DNA from: Marinirhabdus gelatinilytica
GTDB taxonomy: Bacteria > Bacteroidota > Bacteroidia > Flavobacteriales > Flavobacteriaceae
Direction: 5' to 3'
DNA length: 64,000 nucleotides
Assembly: GCF_003353425.1 (NCBI RefSeq)
Contig: NZ_QRAO01000004.1
Coordinates: forward strand, 207,411 to 271,410
Shown here: positions 42,360 through 53,878 of the stretch, one piece after another
Position numbering within the stretch: the stretch's first letter is position 1
Layout of the letters: each line of letters starts with the position of its first letter
Translations under genes and position numbers: made by a program
The notes under the pieces: generated by a model
What the model saw: the letters and a program-made list of their open reading frames with translations, nothing else
The model's database searches: none
Told to the model about the DNA's origin: nothing

Positions 42360-42410
42360 AATTAAGCACTAATTACAAACAATAAATACAATTTTTAAAA
42401 ACGATAGAAA

Positions 42411-42788
42411 ATGGCAGATTTAAAAGATTTCGCAGAACAATTAGTTAACTTAACCGTAAAAGAGGTTAATGAATTAGCTACTATATTAAAAGATGAGTAC
42501 GGTATCGAGCCTGCTGCTGCAGCTGTAGCTGTTGCTGCTGGTGGAGGTGCTGGTGGCGGAGAAGCCGCTGAAGAGCAATCAGAATTCGACGTAATTCTTA
42601 AAGCTCCAGGAGGATCTAAGCTTGCAGTAGTAAAACTTGTAAAAGAACTTACTGGATTAGGTCTTAAGGATGCTAAAGGATTAGTAGATGGTGCACCATC
42701 TCCAATCAAGGAAGGTGTAGCAAAAGATGAAGCCGAGGCTCTTAAATCTCAATTAGAAGAAGCTGGAGCAGAGGTTGAGCTTAAGTAA
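42411..42788 (+). CDS. rplL: 50S ribosomal protein bL12
   Basis: 125 residues: N-terminal dimerisation helices, an Ala/Gly-rich hinge (about residues 36-55, [20 protein letters not shown]), and the C-terminal factor-binding domain ([20 protein letters not shown]). A strong hairpin follows before rpoB. Confidence 0.98.
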   Translation: MADLKDFAEQLVNLTVKEVNELATILKDEYGIEPAAAAVAVAAGGGAGGGEAAEEQSEFDVILKAPGGSKLAVVKLVKELTGLGLKDAKGLVDGAPSPIKEGVAKDEAEALKSQLEEAGAEVELK

Positions 42789-42812
42789 GCCAACCACATA
42801 TCCAAACCTTTA

Positions 42813-42850
42813 GGTTTAGGTCTTCCCGCAAGCCGGGAAAGACCTAAACC
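42813..42850 (+). terminator. rplL-rpoB attenuator or processing hairpin
   Basis: GGTTTAGGTCTTCCCG / CGGGAAAGACCTAAACC, 16 pairs with one bulge and a five-base loop, followed by only ATTTTG rather than a full T run. Its position equals the partial terminator/RNase III site that tunes rpoBC relative to ribosomal genes in other bacteria. Partial termination is therefore more likely than a full stop. Confidence 0.7.
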
Positions 42851-42924
42851 ATTTTGCGTATATAAAGGTTATCATAAAAAAGTATACGCAAACACTGTTT
42901 TTTTAATTAAAATTCCGTCCATAG

Positions 42925-45900
42925 ATGTCAGCAACGCAAACTGAAAGATTGAATTTTTCCTCTGTACAGAACAAGCCGGACTATCCGGACTTTTTGGACA
43001 TACAGATCAAATCCTTCCAGGATTTTTTCCAGTTGGAAACCAAGTCAGAAGAAAGAGGTCAAGAAGGGTTATACAAGACCTTCCTAGAAAATTTCCCGAT
43101 TACAGATACCCGTAATCAATTTGTATTAGAATTTTTAGATTATTTCGTAGATCCGCCAAGATACTCCATCCAGGAATGTATCGAGCGTGGTCTTACCTAC
43201 AGCGTGCCCTTAAAGGCTAGACTCAAGCTGTATTGTACAGACGACGAGCACGAAGATTTCGAAACCATCGTTCAGGATGTGTACCTAGGTACCATTCCTT
43301 ACATGACACCTTCTGGAACCTTCTGTATCAATGGTGCAGAACGTGTGGTAGTGTCTCAGTTACACCGTTCACCTGGTGTGTTCTTTGGACAATCCTTCCA
43401 CGCAAACGGAACCAAATTATATTCAGCTCGTGTCATTCCTTTCAAGGGATCGTGGATTGAATTTGCTACCGATATCAACAGCGTTATGTACGCGTATATC
43501 GATAGAAAGAAAAAATTACCTGTTACAACGCTTTTCCGTGCTATTGGTTTTGAGAGAGACAAGGATATCCTTGAAATCTTCGACCTTGCCGAAGAAATAA
43601 AAGCAACCAAGACAGGCCTCAAAAAACAATTGGGCCGTAAACTGGCTGCCCGTGTACTTAAAACCTGGCACGAGGATTTTGTTGATGAAGACACCGGAGA
43701 GGTGGTTTCTATTGAGCGTAACGAGATCGTTCTAGACCGTGATACCGTGCTGGAAAAAGAGCATATCGAGGAAATTTTGGACTCAGGTTCAAAAACTATC
43801 TTGTTGCACAAGGAGGATAATCAACAAGCAGATTATGCGATTATCCACAACACATTACAAAAAGATCCTACCAATTCAGAAAAAGAAGCGGTAGAACATA
43901 TCTATAGACAATTACGTAACGCCGAACCGCCAGACGAGGAAACTGCTCGTGGTATCATCAACAAGTTGTTCTTCTCGGACCAACGATACAACCTGGGTGA
44001 GGTAGGACGTTACCGTATGAACAAAAAATTAGGTCTTGATATCGAGATGGACAAGCAGGTCTTGACCAAGCAGGATATCATTACCATTGTCAAGTACTTG
44101 ATCGAGCTTATCAACTCCAAAGCGGAGATTGATGATATTGACCACCTTAGTAACCGTCGTGTACGTACCGTAGGTGAGCAGTTGTCATCTCAGTTTGGTG
44201 TAGGGCTTGCCCGTATGGCGCGTACCATCCGTGAGCGTATGAACGTTCGTGACAACGAGGTGTTTACCCCAATAGATTTGATTAATGCGAAGACGTTGTC
44301 TTCAGTAATCAACTCTTTCTTTGGTACCAACCAGCTGTCTCAATTTATGGACCAGACCAACCCGCTGGCCGAGATTACGCACAAGCGTCGTCTTTCGGCA
44401 TTGGGACCAGGAGGTCTGTCACGAGAAAGAGCAGGATTCGAGGTTCGTGATGTTCACTACACACACTATGGAAGGTTATGTCCTATTGAAACCCCTGAGG
44501 GACCAAACATTGGTCTTATCTCCTCACTTTCGGTATATGCCAAGGTGAACAACCTAGGATTCATTGAGACGCCTTATAGAAAAGTTGAAGATGGTAAAAT
44601 CGACTTCAAGAATGAAGCACAGTACCTTTCAGCTGAAGAAGAAGAAGGACAATTAATTGCTCAGGCAAATATTCCTTTAACTGATAAAGGAAAAATCGAT
44701 ACAGATCGTGTGATTGCACGTATGGAAGGTGATTTCCCGGTAGTAGATCCAACAACGGTAAACTATGCCGATGTTGCTCCTAACCAGATTTCATCTATCT
44801 CTGCATCTTTGATTCCGTTCTTGGAGCATGATGATGCAAACCGTGCCCTGATGGGAAGTAATATGATGCGCCAGGCAGTACCATTGTTGCGCGCAGACTC
44901 TCCAATCGTAGGAACAGGTCTAGAGCGCCAAGTAGCCAGTGACTCCCGTGTATTGATCAATGCCGAAGGAGACGGAGTTGTGGAATATGTAGACGCAAAC
45001 GAAATTACCATTAAGTACGACCGTACCGAAGAAGAGCGTATGGTAAGCTTTGATGGTGATAGTAAGACATATCAACTGGTAAAATTCAGAAAGACAAACC
45101 AAAGTACTTCCATCAACCTGAAACCTATCGTTAGCAAAGGCGATAGAGTTTCAAAAGGACAGGTACTGTGCCAAGGATACGCTACCGAAAAAGGTGAGCT
45201 GGCCCTTGGACGAAATATGAAGGTAGCCTTTATGCCTTGGAAAGGGTATAACTTTGAGGATGCAATCGTGATTTCTGAGAAAGTAGTTCGTGACGATATC
45301 TTCACCTCTATACATATAGATGAATATTCACTCGAAGTACGTGACACCAAGTTGGGTAACGAAGAATTGACCAACGATATCCCTAACGTTTCAGAAGAGG
45401 CCACAAAAGACCTTGACGAACACGGAATGATTCGCGTAGGTGCCGAAGTGAAGCCTGGAGATATCTTAATTGGTAAGATTACACCAAAAGGTGAAAGCGA
45501 CCCAACACCAGAAGAAAAATTACTTCGCGCCATCTTTGGAGACAAAGCTGGTGATGTGAAGGATGCTTCATTAAAAGCATCTCCATCGTTACGCGGTGTG
45601 GTAATAAACAAAAAACTATTCGCTCGTGCCATTAAGGACAAGCGCAAGAGAGCAAAGGATAAAGAGGACATAGCAGCACTTGAGGTGCAATATGATGCTA
45701 AGTTTGATGCCCTTAAAGATGTGTTGGTTGAAAAACTATTCGCTATCGTAGGTGGAAAAACTGCACAAGGCGTTACCAACGATCTAGGTGAAGTAGTATT
45801 CCCAAAAGGAAAGAAATACACCCTTAAGATGTTGAACGCTGTGGACGACTATACACACTTGGTAGGTGGAACTTGGACCACAGACGACGCTATAAACGCC

Positions 45901-46737
45901 ATGGTTCGTGACCTATTGCACAATTACCGTATTAAGGAGAACGACCTGCAAGGTAACTTACGTCGTGAGAAGTTTACAATTTCTGTAGGAGATGAACTGC
46001 CTTCAGGAATCCTAAAACTTGCAAAAGTGTACATCGCTAAGAAACGTAAATTGAAAGTAGGGGATAAGATGGCGGGACGTCACGGTAACAAAGGTATTGT
46101 TGCCCGTATCGTTCGTGAAGAAGATATGCCTTTCTTGGATGATGGAACACCTGTTGATATCGTGCTGAACCCACTGGGAGTACCATCGCGTATGAACATT
46201 GGGCAGATTTACGAAACAGTATTGGGATGGGCCGGACAGAAACTGGGCAGAAAATATGCAACCCCAATTTTTGACGGAGCCAGCATTGACCAGATAAACG
46301 AACTGACAGACGAGGCAGGCATCCCACGCTACGGACATACCTATTTGTATGATGGTGGTACAGGACAGCGTTTTGACCAGCCAGCAACCGTAGGTGTTAT
46401 CTATATGCTGAAATTAGGACATATGGTGGACGATAAGATGCACGCACGTTCTATTGGACCATACTCATTGATTACACAACAACCATTGGGTGGTAAAGCC
46501 CAGTTTGGTGGTCAGCGTTTTGGTGAGATGGAGGTTTGGGCACTCGAGGCTTATGGAGCTTCAAGCACCCTACGAGAAATATTGACGGTAAAGTCTGATG
46601 ATGTTATTGGTAGAGCAAAAACCTACGAGAGTATCGTAAAAGGTGAAACGATGCCAGAACCAGGACTGCCAGAATCCTTTAACGTACTGATGCACGAATT
46701 GAAAGGTCTGGGTCTGGACATTAGATTAGAAGAGTAA
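42925..46737 (+). CDS. rpoB: DNA-directed RNA polymerase subunit beta
   Basis: 1270 residues. Conserved landmarks include the rifampicin region ([20 protein letters not shown] and [14 protein letters not shown]), [19 protein letters not shown], and the C-terminal [20 protein letters not shown]. It has the usual Bacteroidota length. No intein and no frameshift. The N-terminus [17 protein letters not shown] fits the ATG at 42925. Confidence 0.99.
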   Translation: MSATQTERLNFSSVQNKPDYPDFLDIQIKSFQDFFQLETKSEERGQEGLYKTFLENFPITDTRNQFVLEFLDYFVDPPRYSIQECIERGLTYSVPLKARLKLYCTDDEHEDFETIVQDVYLGTIPYMTPSGTFCINGAERVVVSQLHRSPGVFFGQSFHANGTKLYSARVIPFKGSWIEFATDINSVMYAYIDRKKKLPVTTLFRAIGFERDKDILEIFDLAEEIKATKTGLKKQLGRKLAARVLKTWHEDFVDEDTGEVVSIERNEIVLDRDTVLEKEHIEEILDSGSKTILLHKEDNQQADYAIIHNTLQKDPTNSEKEAVEHIYRQLRNAEPPDEETARGIINKLFFSDQRYNLGEVGRYRMNKKLGLDIEMDKQVLTKQDIITIVKYLIELINSKAEIDDIDHLSNRRVRTVGEQLSSQFGVGLARMARTIRERMNVRDNEVFTPIDLINAKTLSSVINSFFGTNQLSQFMDQTNPLAEITHKRRLSALGPGGLSRERAGFEVRDVHYTHYGRLCPIETPEGPNIGLISSLSVYAKVNNLGFIETPYRKVEDGKIDFKNEAQYLSAEEEEGQLIAQANIPLTDKGKIDTDRVIARMEGDFPVVDPTTVNYADVAPNQISSISASLIPFLEHDDANRALMGSNMMRQAVPLLRADSPIVGTGLERQVASDSRVLINAEGDGVVEYVDANEITIKYDRTEEERMVSFDGDSKTYQLVKFRKTNQSTSINLKPIVSKGDRVSKGQVLCQGYATEKGELALGRNMKVAFMPWKGYNFEDAIVISEKVVRDDIFTSIHIDEYSLEVRDTKLGNEELTNDIPNVSEEATKDLDEHGMIRVGAEVKPGDILIGKITPKGESDPTPEEKLLRAIFGDKAGDVKDASLKASPSLRGVVINKKLFARAIKDKRKRAKDKEDIAALEVQYDAKFDALKDVLVEKLFAIVGGKTAQGVTNDLGEVVFPKGKKYTLKMLNAVDDYTHLVGGTWTTDDAINAMVRDLLHNYRIKENDLQGNLRREKFTISVGDELPSGILKLAKVYIAKKRKLKVGDKMAGRHGNKGIVARIVREEDMPFLDDGTPVDIVLNPLGVPSRMNIGQIYETVLGWAGQKLGRKYATPIFDGASIDQINELTDEAGIPRYGHTYLYDGGTGQRFDQPATVGVIYMLKLGHMVDDKMHARSIGPYSLITQQPLGGKAQFGGQRFGEMEVWALEAYGASSTLREILTVKSDDVIGRAKTYESIVKGETMPEPGLPESFNVLMHELKGLGLDIRLEE

Positions 46738-46767
46738 TAGTGAGTGGGCCCCTGCTAAGGTGGGGGC

Positions 46768-46797
46768 TGTCATTCCGAAGCACAGCGAGGAATCACA
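46768..46797. repeat. Dispersed intergenic repeat in the rpoB-rpoC spacer
   Basis: TGTCATTCCGAAGCACAGCG followed by AGGAATCACA. Its complement (GATTCCTCGCTGTGCTTCGG...) is a sequence I recognise as a frequent intergenic repeat in flavobacterial genomes. It sits in the 130-base spacer between rpoB and rpoC. The GAGCGACAGCGAGTAATCC end of the 96-bp repeats at 37.6-37.8 kb is related in pattern (CAGCGAGnAATC). Confidence 0.6.
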
Positions 46798-46867
46798 CAA
46801 CTAGCTCTAGGGGTTTTTTTAAAATGAAGCCCCATTTCAAACAACAACAAGATTATTATACAGCATT

Positions 46868-49800
46868 ATGGCAAGAAATAATAACGAACAACAACAAAAG
46901 AAATTTAATAAGATTTCTATCGGTTTGGCATCGCCAGAATCAATTTTGGCCGAGTCTCGTGGAGAGGTGCTCAAACCCGAAACTATAAACTACCGTACAC
47001 ACAAACCAGAGCGTGACGGTTTGTTCTGCGAGCGTATCTTTGGTCCTGTAAAGGATTATGAGTGTGCCTGTGGAAAATACAAGCGTATCCGTTATAAAGG
47101 TATCGTGTGTGACCGTTGTGGAGTAGAGGTAACTGAAAAGAAAGTACGCCGTGACCGTGTGGGGCACATCAACTTGGTGGTTCCCGTTGCACACATTTGG
47201 TACTTCCGTAGCTTACCTAACAAAATAGGATACCTTCTTGGATTACCTTCTAAGAAGTTGGATATGATTATTTACTACGAGCGTTATGTAGTAATCCAAC
47301 CAGGTATCGCGAAGAACGAAGAAGGAGAGCCCGTACAAAAAATGGACTTCCTTACTGAAGAAGAATACCTTAATATCCTGGACAGCCTTCCACAGGAAAA
47401 TTTATACTTGGACGATAGCGACCCTAACAAGTTTATCGCCAAGATGGGAGCAGAGTGTTTGATAGAGTTGCTACAACGTATCAATTTGGATGAATTGTCC
47501 TTTGAACTACGTCACAAAGCAAACAACGAAACCTCTAAACAACGTAAAACTGAAGCCTTAAAACGCCTTCAAGTAGTGGAAGCGTTACGTGATGCAAACA
47601 AGAACCGCGAGAACAACCCAGAGTGGATGATTATGAAAGTGGTACCGGTAATTCCACCAGAATTACGCCCATTGGTACCGTTGGATGGTGGTCGTTTCGC
47701 AACTTCAGATCTTAATGACCTGTACCGTCGTGTGATTATTCGCAACAACCGTCTCAAGCGCTTGATGGAGATCAAGGCACCGGAGGTGATCCTGCGTAAC
47801 GAAAAGCGTATGTTACAGGAATCAGTAGATTCATTGTTCGATAACACGCGTAAATCGTCAGCAGTAAAAACCGATAGCAACCGTCCATTGAAGTCACTTT
47901 CAGATTCATTGAAAGGAAAGCAAGGACGTTTCCGCCAGAACTTACTTGGTAAACGTGTGGATTATTCAGCACGTTCGGTAATCGTTGTAGGACCAGAACT
48001 GAAACTATATGAGTGTGGTCTTCCGAAGGATATGGCAGCAGAGCTGTACAAACCTTTCGTAATCAGAAAACTGATTGAAAGAGGGATTGTAAAAACAGTA
48101 AAATCTGCAAAGAAGATTATAGATAAGAAAGAACCTGTGGTTTGGGATATCCTGGAAAATGTCCTTAAAGGACACCCAGTATTACTGAACCGTGCTCCTA
48201 CATTGCACCGTTTGGGTATACAAGCCTTCCAGCCTAAGTTGATAGAGGGTAAGGCAATCCAGTTACACCCATTGGTGTGTACGGCATTTAACGCCGATTT
48301 TGATGGTGACCAGATGGCGGTGCACCTTCCTTTGGGGCCCGAGGCAATTTTGGAAGCACAATTGTTAATGTTGGCATCGCACAACATCTTGAACCCTGCA
48401 AACGGTAGCCCGGTAGCGGTACCATCGCAAGATATGGTTTTGGGTCTTTACTATATGACCAAACTCCGTAAGACAGACGAACAATACACCGTAAAAGGAG
48501 AAGGCTTAACCTTCTACTCGGCTGAAGAGGCGATCATCGCTTATAACGAGAAGAGAGTAGACCTTAATGCCGAAATCAAGATACGCACAAAAGATTTTAA
48601 CGAAGAAGGCGAGCTTGTAAACCAAATTATTACAACCACGCTAGGCCGTGTGATCTTTAACGAGCAAGTGCCAGAGAAAGCAGGTTATATCAATGAAGTA
48701 TTGACCAAAAAATCGCTTCGTGATATTATTGGAAATATATTGGCAGTAACAAGCGTACCCGTTACAGCAGCATTCCTTGACGAGATTAAAAGTCTTGGAT
48801 ACAAGTTTGCATTCGAGGGTGGTCTGTCCTTTAGCTTAGGGGATATTATTATTCCTGCAGAAAAGCAAAGCATGATAGACGATGCCAATACACAGGTAGA
48901 CGCTATTGTAGGAAACTATAATATGGGTCTTATTACCAACAACGAGCGCTACAACCAGGTAATTGATATATGGACGGCAACCAACGCAGAGTTGACCGAA
49001 CTGTCTATGAAACGTATCCGTGAGGACCAGCAAGGGTTCAACTCGGTATATATGATGCTTGATTCTGGAGCACGTGGATCTAAAGAACAGATCCGCCAGC
49101 TTACAGGTATGCGTGGTTTGATGGCAAAGCCGAAAAAATCGAACAGTGGTGGAGGCGAGATTATTGAAAACCCAATTCTTTCGAACTTTAAAGAAGGACT
49201 TTCAATTTTAGAATACTTTATCTCTACCCACGGTGCCCGTAAAGGACTTGCAGATACCGCCCTTAAAACGGCCGATGCAGGGTATTTAACACGTAGATTG
49301 GTAGATGTATCGCAAGATGTGATCATCAATACCGAAGATTGTGGAACCTTACGTGGTATTGAAGTTTCAGCATTGAAGAAAAACGAAGAAGTGGTGGAGA
49401 ATCTTGGTTCTCGTATTGTGGGACGTACCTCGTTGAACGACGTTATAAACCCGCTCACTAAAGAAGTACTCGTAAATGCTGGAGACCATATTACCGAAGC
49501 TATTGCAAAAACAATAGATTCTTCACCGGTTGAGACTATCGAAGTACGTTCGGCGCTTACCTGTGAAGCCAAGAAAGGAATTTGTGCACAATGTTACGGC
49601 CGTAACCTAGCGACCAACAAAATGGTACAGCGTGGTGAGGCGGTAGGAGTTGTGGCAGCACAATCTATTGGAGAGCCCGGAACACAGTTAACCTTGCGTA
49701 CCTTCCACGTGGGTGGTATTGCAGGTAACATTTCAGAAGACAATAAACTTACCGTTAAGTTTGATGGTAAGGCCGAAATTGAAGATCTGAAAACCGTTAA

Positions 49801-51169
49801 GGGTGAAGATTCAGAAGGTAACACGGTAGATATCGTGATTTCACGTACTTCGGAACTGAAGTTAGTAGACGAAAAAACAGGAATTACCTTAAGTACCAAT
49901 GTAATCCCTTATGGTTCTACCATCTTTGTGAAAGACGGACAGAAACTGAAGAAAGGCGATGTAGTTTGCCAGTGGGATCCTTATAACGGTGTGATCATTT
50001 CAGAATTTGCTGGAAAAATTAAATACGAGAACATCGTACAAGGTGTAACCTATGCTGTTGAGATAGATGAGCAAACAGGTTTCCAAGAAAAAGTAATTAC
50101 AGAGTCTAGAGATAAGAAGAAAATACCAACGCTTCAAATCCTAGGTAAGAAAGACGAAGTAATTCGTTCTTACAACTTACCGGTAGGAGCATTGCTCTCG
50201 GTAGACGATGGCGAGAAGATCAAGATAGGTAAAGTACTGGTTAAGATACCGCGTAAATCTGCCAAAGCAGGTGATATTACGGGAGGTCTTCCCCGTGTTA
50301 CCGAATTGTTCGAGGCACGTAACCCATCCAACCCAGCTGTTGTAAGTGAGATAGATGGTGTAGTTTCCTTCGGAAAGATAAAGCGTGGTAACCGTGAGAT
50401 AATCGTAGAGTCTAAGCTTGGCGAGATCAAGAAATACTTGGTGAAGTTGAGCAACCAGATCTTGGTACAGGAGAACGATTACGTTCGCGCAGGTATGCCA
50501 CTGTCCGATGGTTCAACAACACCAGAGGATATCCTGCGTATCAAAGGCCCATCTGCAGTACAGCAATACTTGGTGAACGAAGTTCAGGAAGTATACCGTT
50601 TGCAAGGGGTTAAGATTAACGACAAGCACTTCGAGGTAGTTGTGAGACAGATGATGCGTAAGGTGCGAATTGTGGATCCGGGAGATACTACATTCCTAGA
50701 GAACCAATTGGTACACAAGGATGACTTTATCGAGGAGAACGATAAGATTTTTGGGATGAAAGTGGTTGAAAACGCTGGAGATTCTGAAAACTTAAAAGAA
50801 GGACAGATCATCTCACCACGTGACCTACGTGATGAAAACTCTATCCTACGTCGTGCCGATAAAACCTTGGTAGAAGCCCGTGAAGCAGTTAATGCTACTG
50901 CTACACCTATTTTACAGGGTATTACAAGAGCGTCGTTACAAACCAAGTCGTTCATATCTGCGGCATCGTTCCAAGAGACCACTAAGGTATTGAATGAAGC
51001 TGCCGTGAGCGGTAAGGTAGATACCCTTGAAGGATTGAAAGAGAACGTTATTGTAGGACATAAAATCCCTGCCGGTACAGGTATGAGAAATTATGATACA
51101 ATTATCGTGGGCTCTAAAGAAGAATTCGAGGAGATGACGAAAGAAAAACAAGAAGTAAACTATAACTAA
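46868..51169 (+). CDS. rpoC: DNA-directed RNA polymerase subunit beta'
   Basis: 1433 residues. Zinc site 1 ([20 protein letters not shown], about residues 70-90) and zinc site 2 (CGTLRG ... [13 protein letters not shown]) are both complete. The catalytic Mg2+ motif [14 protein letters not shown] is intact. The start at 46868 ([18 protein letters not shown]) is preferred. It continues the rpoB message across a spacer containing a dispersed repeat. Confidence 0.99.
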   Translation: MARNNNEQQQKKFNKISIGLASPESILAESRGEVLKPETINYRTHKPERDGLFCERIFGPVKDYECACGKYKRIRYKGIVCDRCGVEVTEKKVRRDRVGHINLVVPVAHIWYFRSLPNKIGYLLGLPSKKLDMIIYYERYVVIQPGIAKNEEGEPVQKMDFLTEEEYLNILDSLPQENLYLDDSDPNKFIAKMGAECLIELLQRINLDELSFELRHKANNETSKQRKTEALKRLQVVEALRDANKNRENNPEWMIMKVVPVIPPELRPLVPLDGGRFATSDLNDLYRRVIIRNNRLKRLMEIKAPEVILRNEKRMLQESVDSLFDNTRKSSAVKTDSNRPLKSLSDSLKGKQGRFRQNLLGKRVDYSARSVIVVGPELKLYECGLPKDMAAELYKPFVIRKLIERGIVKTVKSAKKIIDKKEPVVWDILENVLKGHPVLLNRAPTLHRLGIQAFQPKLIEGKAIQLHPLVCTAFNADFDGDQMAVHLPLGPEAILEAQLLMLASHNILNPANGSPVAVPSQDMVLGLYYMTKLRKTDEQYTVKGEGLTFYSAEEAIIAYNEKRVDLNAEIKIRTKDFNEEGELVNQIITTTLGRVIFNEQVPEKAGYINEVLTKKSLRDIIGNILAVTSVPVTAAFLDEIKSLGYKFAFEGGLSFSLGDIIIPAEKQSMIDDANTQVDAIVGNYNMGLITNNERYNQVIDIWTATNAELTELSMKRIREDQQGFNSVYMMLDSGARGSKEQIRQLTGMRGLMAKPKKSNSGGGEIIENPILSNFKEGLSILEYFISTHGARKGLADTALKTADAGYLTRRLVDVSQDVIINTEDCGTLRGIEVSALKKNEEVVENLGSRIVGRTSLNDVINPLTKEVLVNAGDHITEAIAKTIDSSPVETIEVRSALTCEAKKGICAQCYGRNLATNKMVQRGEAVGVVAAQSIGEPGTQLTLRTFHVGGIAGNISEDNKLTVKFDGKAEIEDLKTVKGEDSEGNTVDIVISRTSELKLVDEKTGITLSTNVIPYGSTIFVKDGQKLKKGDVVCQWDPYNGVIISEFAGKIKYENIVQGVTYAVEIDEQTGFQEKVITESRDKKKIPTLQILGKKDEVIRSYNLPVGALLSVDDGEKIKIGKVLVKIPRKSAKAGDITGGLPRVTELFEARNPSNPAVVSEIDGVVSFGKIKRGNREIIVESKLGEIKKYLVKLSNQILVQENDYVRAGMPLSDGSTTPEDILRIKGPSAVQQYLVNEVQEVYRLQGVKINDKHFEVVVRQMMRKVRIVDPGDTTFLENQLVHKDDFIEENDKIFGMKVVENAGDSENLKEGQIISPRDLRDENSILRRADKTLVEAREAVNATATPILQGITRASLQTKSFISAASFQETTKVLNEAAVSGKVDTLEGLKENVIVGHKIPAGTGMRNYDTIIVGSKEEFEEMTKEKQEVNYN

Positions 51170-51252
51170 TCGGGTTTTTGAATGTAAACAAATATCTGGG
51201 TATTCCTTGCCTTATTACTAGGGAAGGATAGTTGAAACCTTATATGAATGTG

Positions 51253-51291
51253 AAAAATCCCGTGACACTGTTGCGGGATTTTGTTTTTTAA
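51253..51291 (+). terminator. Terminator after rpoC
   Basis: AAAATCCCG / CGGGATTTT stem with an 11-base loop, followed by GTTTTTT. It closes the rplL-rpoBC transcript 84 bases past the rpoC stop. Confidence 0.88.
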
Positions 51292-51342
51292 TATGTAAAT
51301 TGATAGAATATAAAAAGCATAAGATGCTTAAAAAAATAAACT

Positions 51343-51657
51343 ATGGCAGAAGATAACAAACAAAAACAAGGACAGATAAATATTGAGTTGGACCAAGAGA
51401 CCGCTCAGGGAATCTATAGCAATTTGGCGATCATCAATCATTCACAAAGTGAGTTCGTGGTAGATTTTGTATGTATAATGCCCGGCGTGCCAAAAAGTAA
51501 GGTAAAGTCTAGGATTGTTTTAACGCCCCAGCATGCAAAACGTTTCCTAAAAGCAATGCACGACAATGTTGCAAGATTTGAAAAGCAACACGGTGAAATT
51601 AAAGATTATAAGCAGCCTCCAATTCCTATTAACTTTGGCCCAACTGGAGAAGCCTAA
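51343..51657 (+). CDS. DUF3467 family protein
   Basis: 104 residues, soluble. DUF3467 pattern: INIELDQETAQGIYSNLAII, FVVDFVCIMPGVPKSKVKSR and LTPQHAKRFLKAMHDNV. The gene follows rpoC in many Bacteroidota genomes, which suggests a role tied to transcription or translation, but none is proven. A terminator follows immediately. Confidence 0.85.
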   Translation: MAEDNKQKQGQINIELDQETAQGIYSNLAIINHSQSEFVVDFVCIMPGVPKSKVKSRIVLTPQHAKRFLKAMHDNVARFEKQHGEIKDYKQPPIPINFGPTGEA

Positions 51658-51663
51658 AATTAT

Positions 51664-51690
51664 AAAACTCGCTAAAAGCGAGTTTTTTTT
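51664..51690 (+). terminator. Terminator after the DUF3467 gene
   Basis: AAAACTCGC / GCGAGTTTT stem with loop TAAAA, continuing into TTTT. It starts six bases past the stop codon. The rest of 51691-51971 is AT-rich and holds only the promoter at 51870. Confidence 0.9.
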
Positions 51691-51869
51691 GTAATAAAGT
51701 GTATGCTTTAAAGTATGTATAGGGATACTTCAGGATTTAAATGACGCCCTAATAAGAATCAGATTTAGATTAAATACTATTCATCACAATTAAAAATTTG
51801 TAAGTAAAATTGCTATAAAATGCAGTTGAACGATTATATGTAATATTTCAACGAATATATTATAAAGCC

Positions 51870-51902
51870 TTGTAGGAAAACACTTTATGTCCCATATATT
51901 TG
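51870..51902 (+). promoter_or_regulatory. Promoter of the short surface-module gene
   Basis: TTG at 51870-51872, a 22-base spacer, then TATATTTG at 51895-51902. The start codon is 69 bases further on, leaving a leader of about 60 bases. Confidence 0.6.
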
Positions 51903-51971
51903 AAGTGTCTTTTAAAGATAGCCCCAAGTAACGCGAGTTATTATCTTATAAAGACTACCCAAATTGAACTT

Positions 51972-53114
51972 ATGGAACTAACTATACCTACTAAGTGCAA
52001 AACATCGGTATTGATGTTTTCAATATTACTGTCCCTACTAGCATTCTATACTGGTGTAGGGCAAACCCAAGCCCCATCTGTACAAACAGGTGTTACCTTT
52101 CAATGGGCGGACGTTCAGGTGAACAATAACGATCCGGCGACCCTCAACTCTATTACCATTGATGGTGAGGTTTTTCAATCTATCGCCGCTCCTACTTCGT
52201 ATACACTTACGCGCTTAGGTCCTCAGGGCCATAGCAGAAACACTATCATCCAAAATGGTACTACCGTAAATAATAATAGCTCCAACCCAGATTGGAACGC
52301 AGATGCACTAGCTGCTTTCCAGGATAAAAACCTAAACCACTATTTTGAGTCTAACCACAACGGACGGAATATCTGCAATAATTTCAGTGCTGTAGCAACA
52401 ACAACGGCACAGATTCAATCTCTTAATTACAGTCCGGGAATACCTTCCAATGAAGGTGGGATAGTGGCCATTACAGAGCGAAATGCCAACAACTGCTATT
52501 ATGTTTCAGTATATGGAATTCCGGCAGGAGGAGGCCCTGAGCAATTTTTGGGAGATACCTTTGTACGTTCCAATACTACACAAACGGGACCACAGTTCAA
52601 TCCTCCTCCTGCAGGTGTAGATTACTGGAACTCTGGTAGGGTGGTAGAAAACAATGGAACCATAGGAATTGCGATTTTTGTTCTGGATAACCTCGCCCCG
52701 GTAGGTTCAGTAATTACTAGAGTAGATTTATTGGGAGCTACCAACGACCACGGAGATGGTAAGTTTTTTATCCTCCAACGCTATGCGGTGCCCAAAACCG
52801 AGAAAAGCTGTATGAATGTTCCCTTCAATGGAACTGTGGATGGAGATAATGTCCCGACTGGGTCAACTTTTACACTGGTAAGTGGTCCAACCCCAGAAGG
52901 AGAAGCCTTCACTTTTAATGCAGATGGTAGTTATAGCTACACTCCAAGTGTAGGGTATACAGGCGATGTGACCTTTGAATATAACGTTTGCTTACCATTC
53001 CCGAATATTTTCACCTGCGACTCTTCTACCGTAACCATTACGTATGAAAGAGGAGCCGATGTAGGCTGTGAGTGCAACTCTGGAAATGCAAATGCCCCGT
53101 TGCTTCAAAATTAA
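51972..53114 (+). CDS. Secreted protein paralogous to the N-terminal module of the giant surface protein
   Basis: 380 residues from the ATG at 51972. A signal peptide (about 1-34, ending TGVGQTQ) is followed by a ~240-residue module that matches the giant protein at 56085 segment by segment: GVTFQW, IPSNEGGIVAITERN, GIPAGGGPEQFLGDTFVR, ATNDHGDGKFFILQRYAV. Then comes one cadherin/VCBS-like unit (NADGSYSYTPSVGYTGDVTF). It stops at CECNSGNANAPLLQN, close to where the giant has DCNCSPLYKNSN. No T9SS sorting domain is visible, so how it is held on or released from the surface is unclear. The domain is not one I can name. Confidence 0.8.
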   Translation: MELTIPTKCKTSVLMFSILLSLLAFYTGVGQTQAPSVQTGVTFQWADVQVNNNDPATLNSITIDGEVFQSIAAPTSYTLTRLGPQGHSRNTIIQNGTTVNNNSSNPDWNADALAAFQDKNLNHYFESNHNGRNICNNFSAVATTTAQIQSLNYSPGIPSNEGGIVAITERNANNCYYVSVYGIPAGGGPEQFLGDTFVRSNTTQTGPQFNPPPAGVDYWNSGRVVENNGTIGIAIFVLDNLAPVGSVITRVDLLGATNDHGDGKFFILQRYAVPKTEKSCMNVPFNGTVDGDNVPTGSTFTLVSGPTPEGEAFTFNADGSYSYTPSVGYTGDVTFEYNVCLPFPNIFTCDSSTVTITYERGADVGCECNSGNANAPLLQN

Positions 53115-53164
53115 ATGTAGAAAACACAATAAAACAACAGTACAACCCCATTAAATTACTACTT

Positions 53165-53869
53165 ATGAAAAATATAATTACAACTTTCATTCTTTCCCTT
53201 GTTGCGGTAGGCGCAATTAAAGCACAAGTGGGAGTAGGAACAACAAGTCCACAAGAAGCCTTGCATATTGCGGGAACTGGAAGCACAGTTAGAATTGATG
53301 GATTGAACAGTTCACAAAACACAAATAATTTAGGTGGCTCCTCTACCTACAATGTGGTAGCAGATAAGGATGGGACTTTAACCCTTGGGAAACTTTCAGG
53401 AGAAATATCTTCAGAATCAAACATCCCATCACCAGTTGTGGTACAAACACAGTCTAACTCTGCTCTCAACTCGGCAGAATTGTACCAAAAAAACTTTACA
53501 CTTACCCAAAGAGCCATGGTAGTGATTACCTATTATGTTGCTTTGGATTTTTCGACCTATGATGGTACAGCCAAGATTGACGATGGTAGGGCCAAAGTAG
53601 CACATAACTACTTTTACTTAGGAAATGGTTCTACAGCAAACACTTCAAAATCTTACGGGATGACAAGTGTTGTATATACTAATATAAACTGCGATACAGC
53701 CACGGGCTTGGTATACAATTCACGATCTACCACCATAGCACTCGATGCCGGCAACTATAGCGTACACTTACAGGGAGCTGTATTTGGTGGTGGGCTAACC
53801 GATGATGCCGCCTTTAGGGTAGAATTTGGTAATGGTGACAGATTGGATATACAAGCTATCTATCTATAA
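53165..53869 (+). CDS. Secreted protein of unknown function with a GVGTTSPQEALHI motif
   Basis: 234 residues from the ATG at 53165; an upstream in-frame start overlaps the previous gene's end. A signal peptide (about 1-20, ending GAIKAQ) is followed by VGVGTTSPQEALHIAGTGST, a motif seen at the start of many Bacteroidota secreted or tail-fibre-like proteins. A central Ser/Asn-rich linker leads to a beta-rich C-terminal half (about 120-234) without recognisable family. It lies 50 bases after the short module gene and is likely in the same operon. Function unknown. Confidence 0.7.
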   Translation: MKNIITTFILSLVAVGAIKAQVGVGTTSPQEALHIAGTGSTVRIDGLNSSQNTNNLGGSSTYNVVADKDGTLTLGKLSGEISSESNIPSPVVVQTQSNSALNSAELYQKNFTLTQRAMVVITYYVALDFSTYDGTAKIDDGRAKVAHNYFYLGNGSTANTSKSYGMTSVVYTNINCDTATGLVYNSRSTTIALDAGNYSVHLQGAVFGGGLTDDAAFRVEFGNGDRLDIQAIYL

Positions 53870-53878
53870 GAACTGAAA

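Noticed and set aside
46740..46988. Small open frame overlapping the start of rpoC
   Set aside because: It runs through the dispersed repeat and the rpoC N-terminus in another frame and has no family resemblance.
51658..51971. Possible small RNA or gene in the gap before the short module gene
   Set aside because: Only a terminator and a promoter are supported; the remainder is AT-rich without structure.
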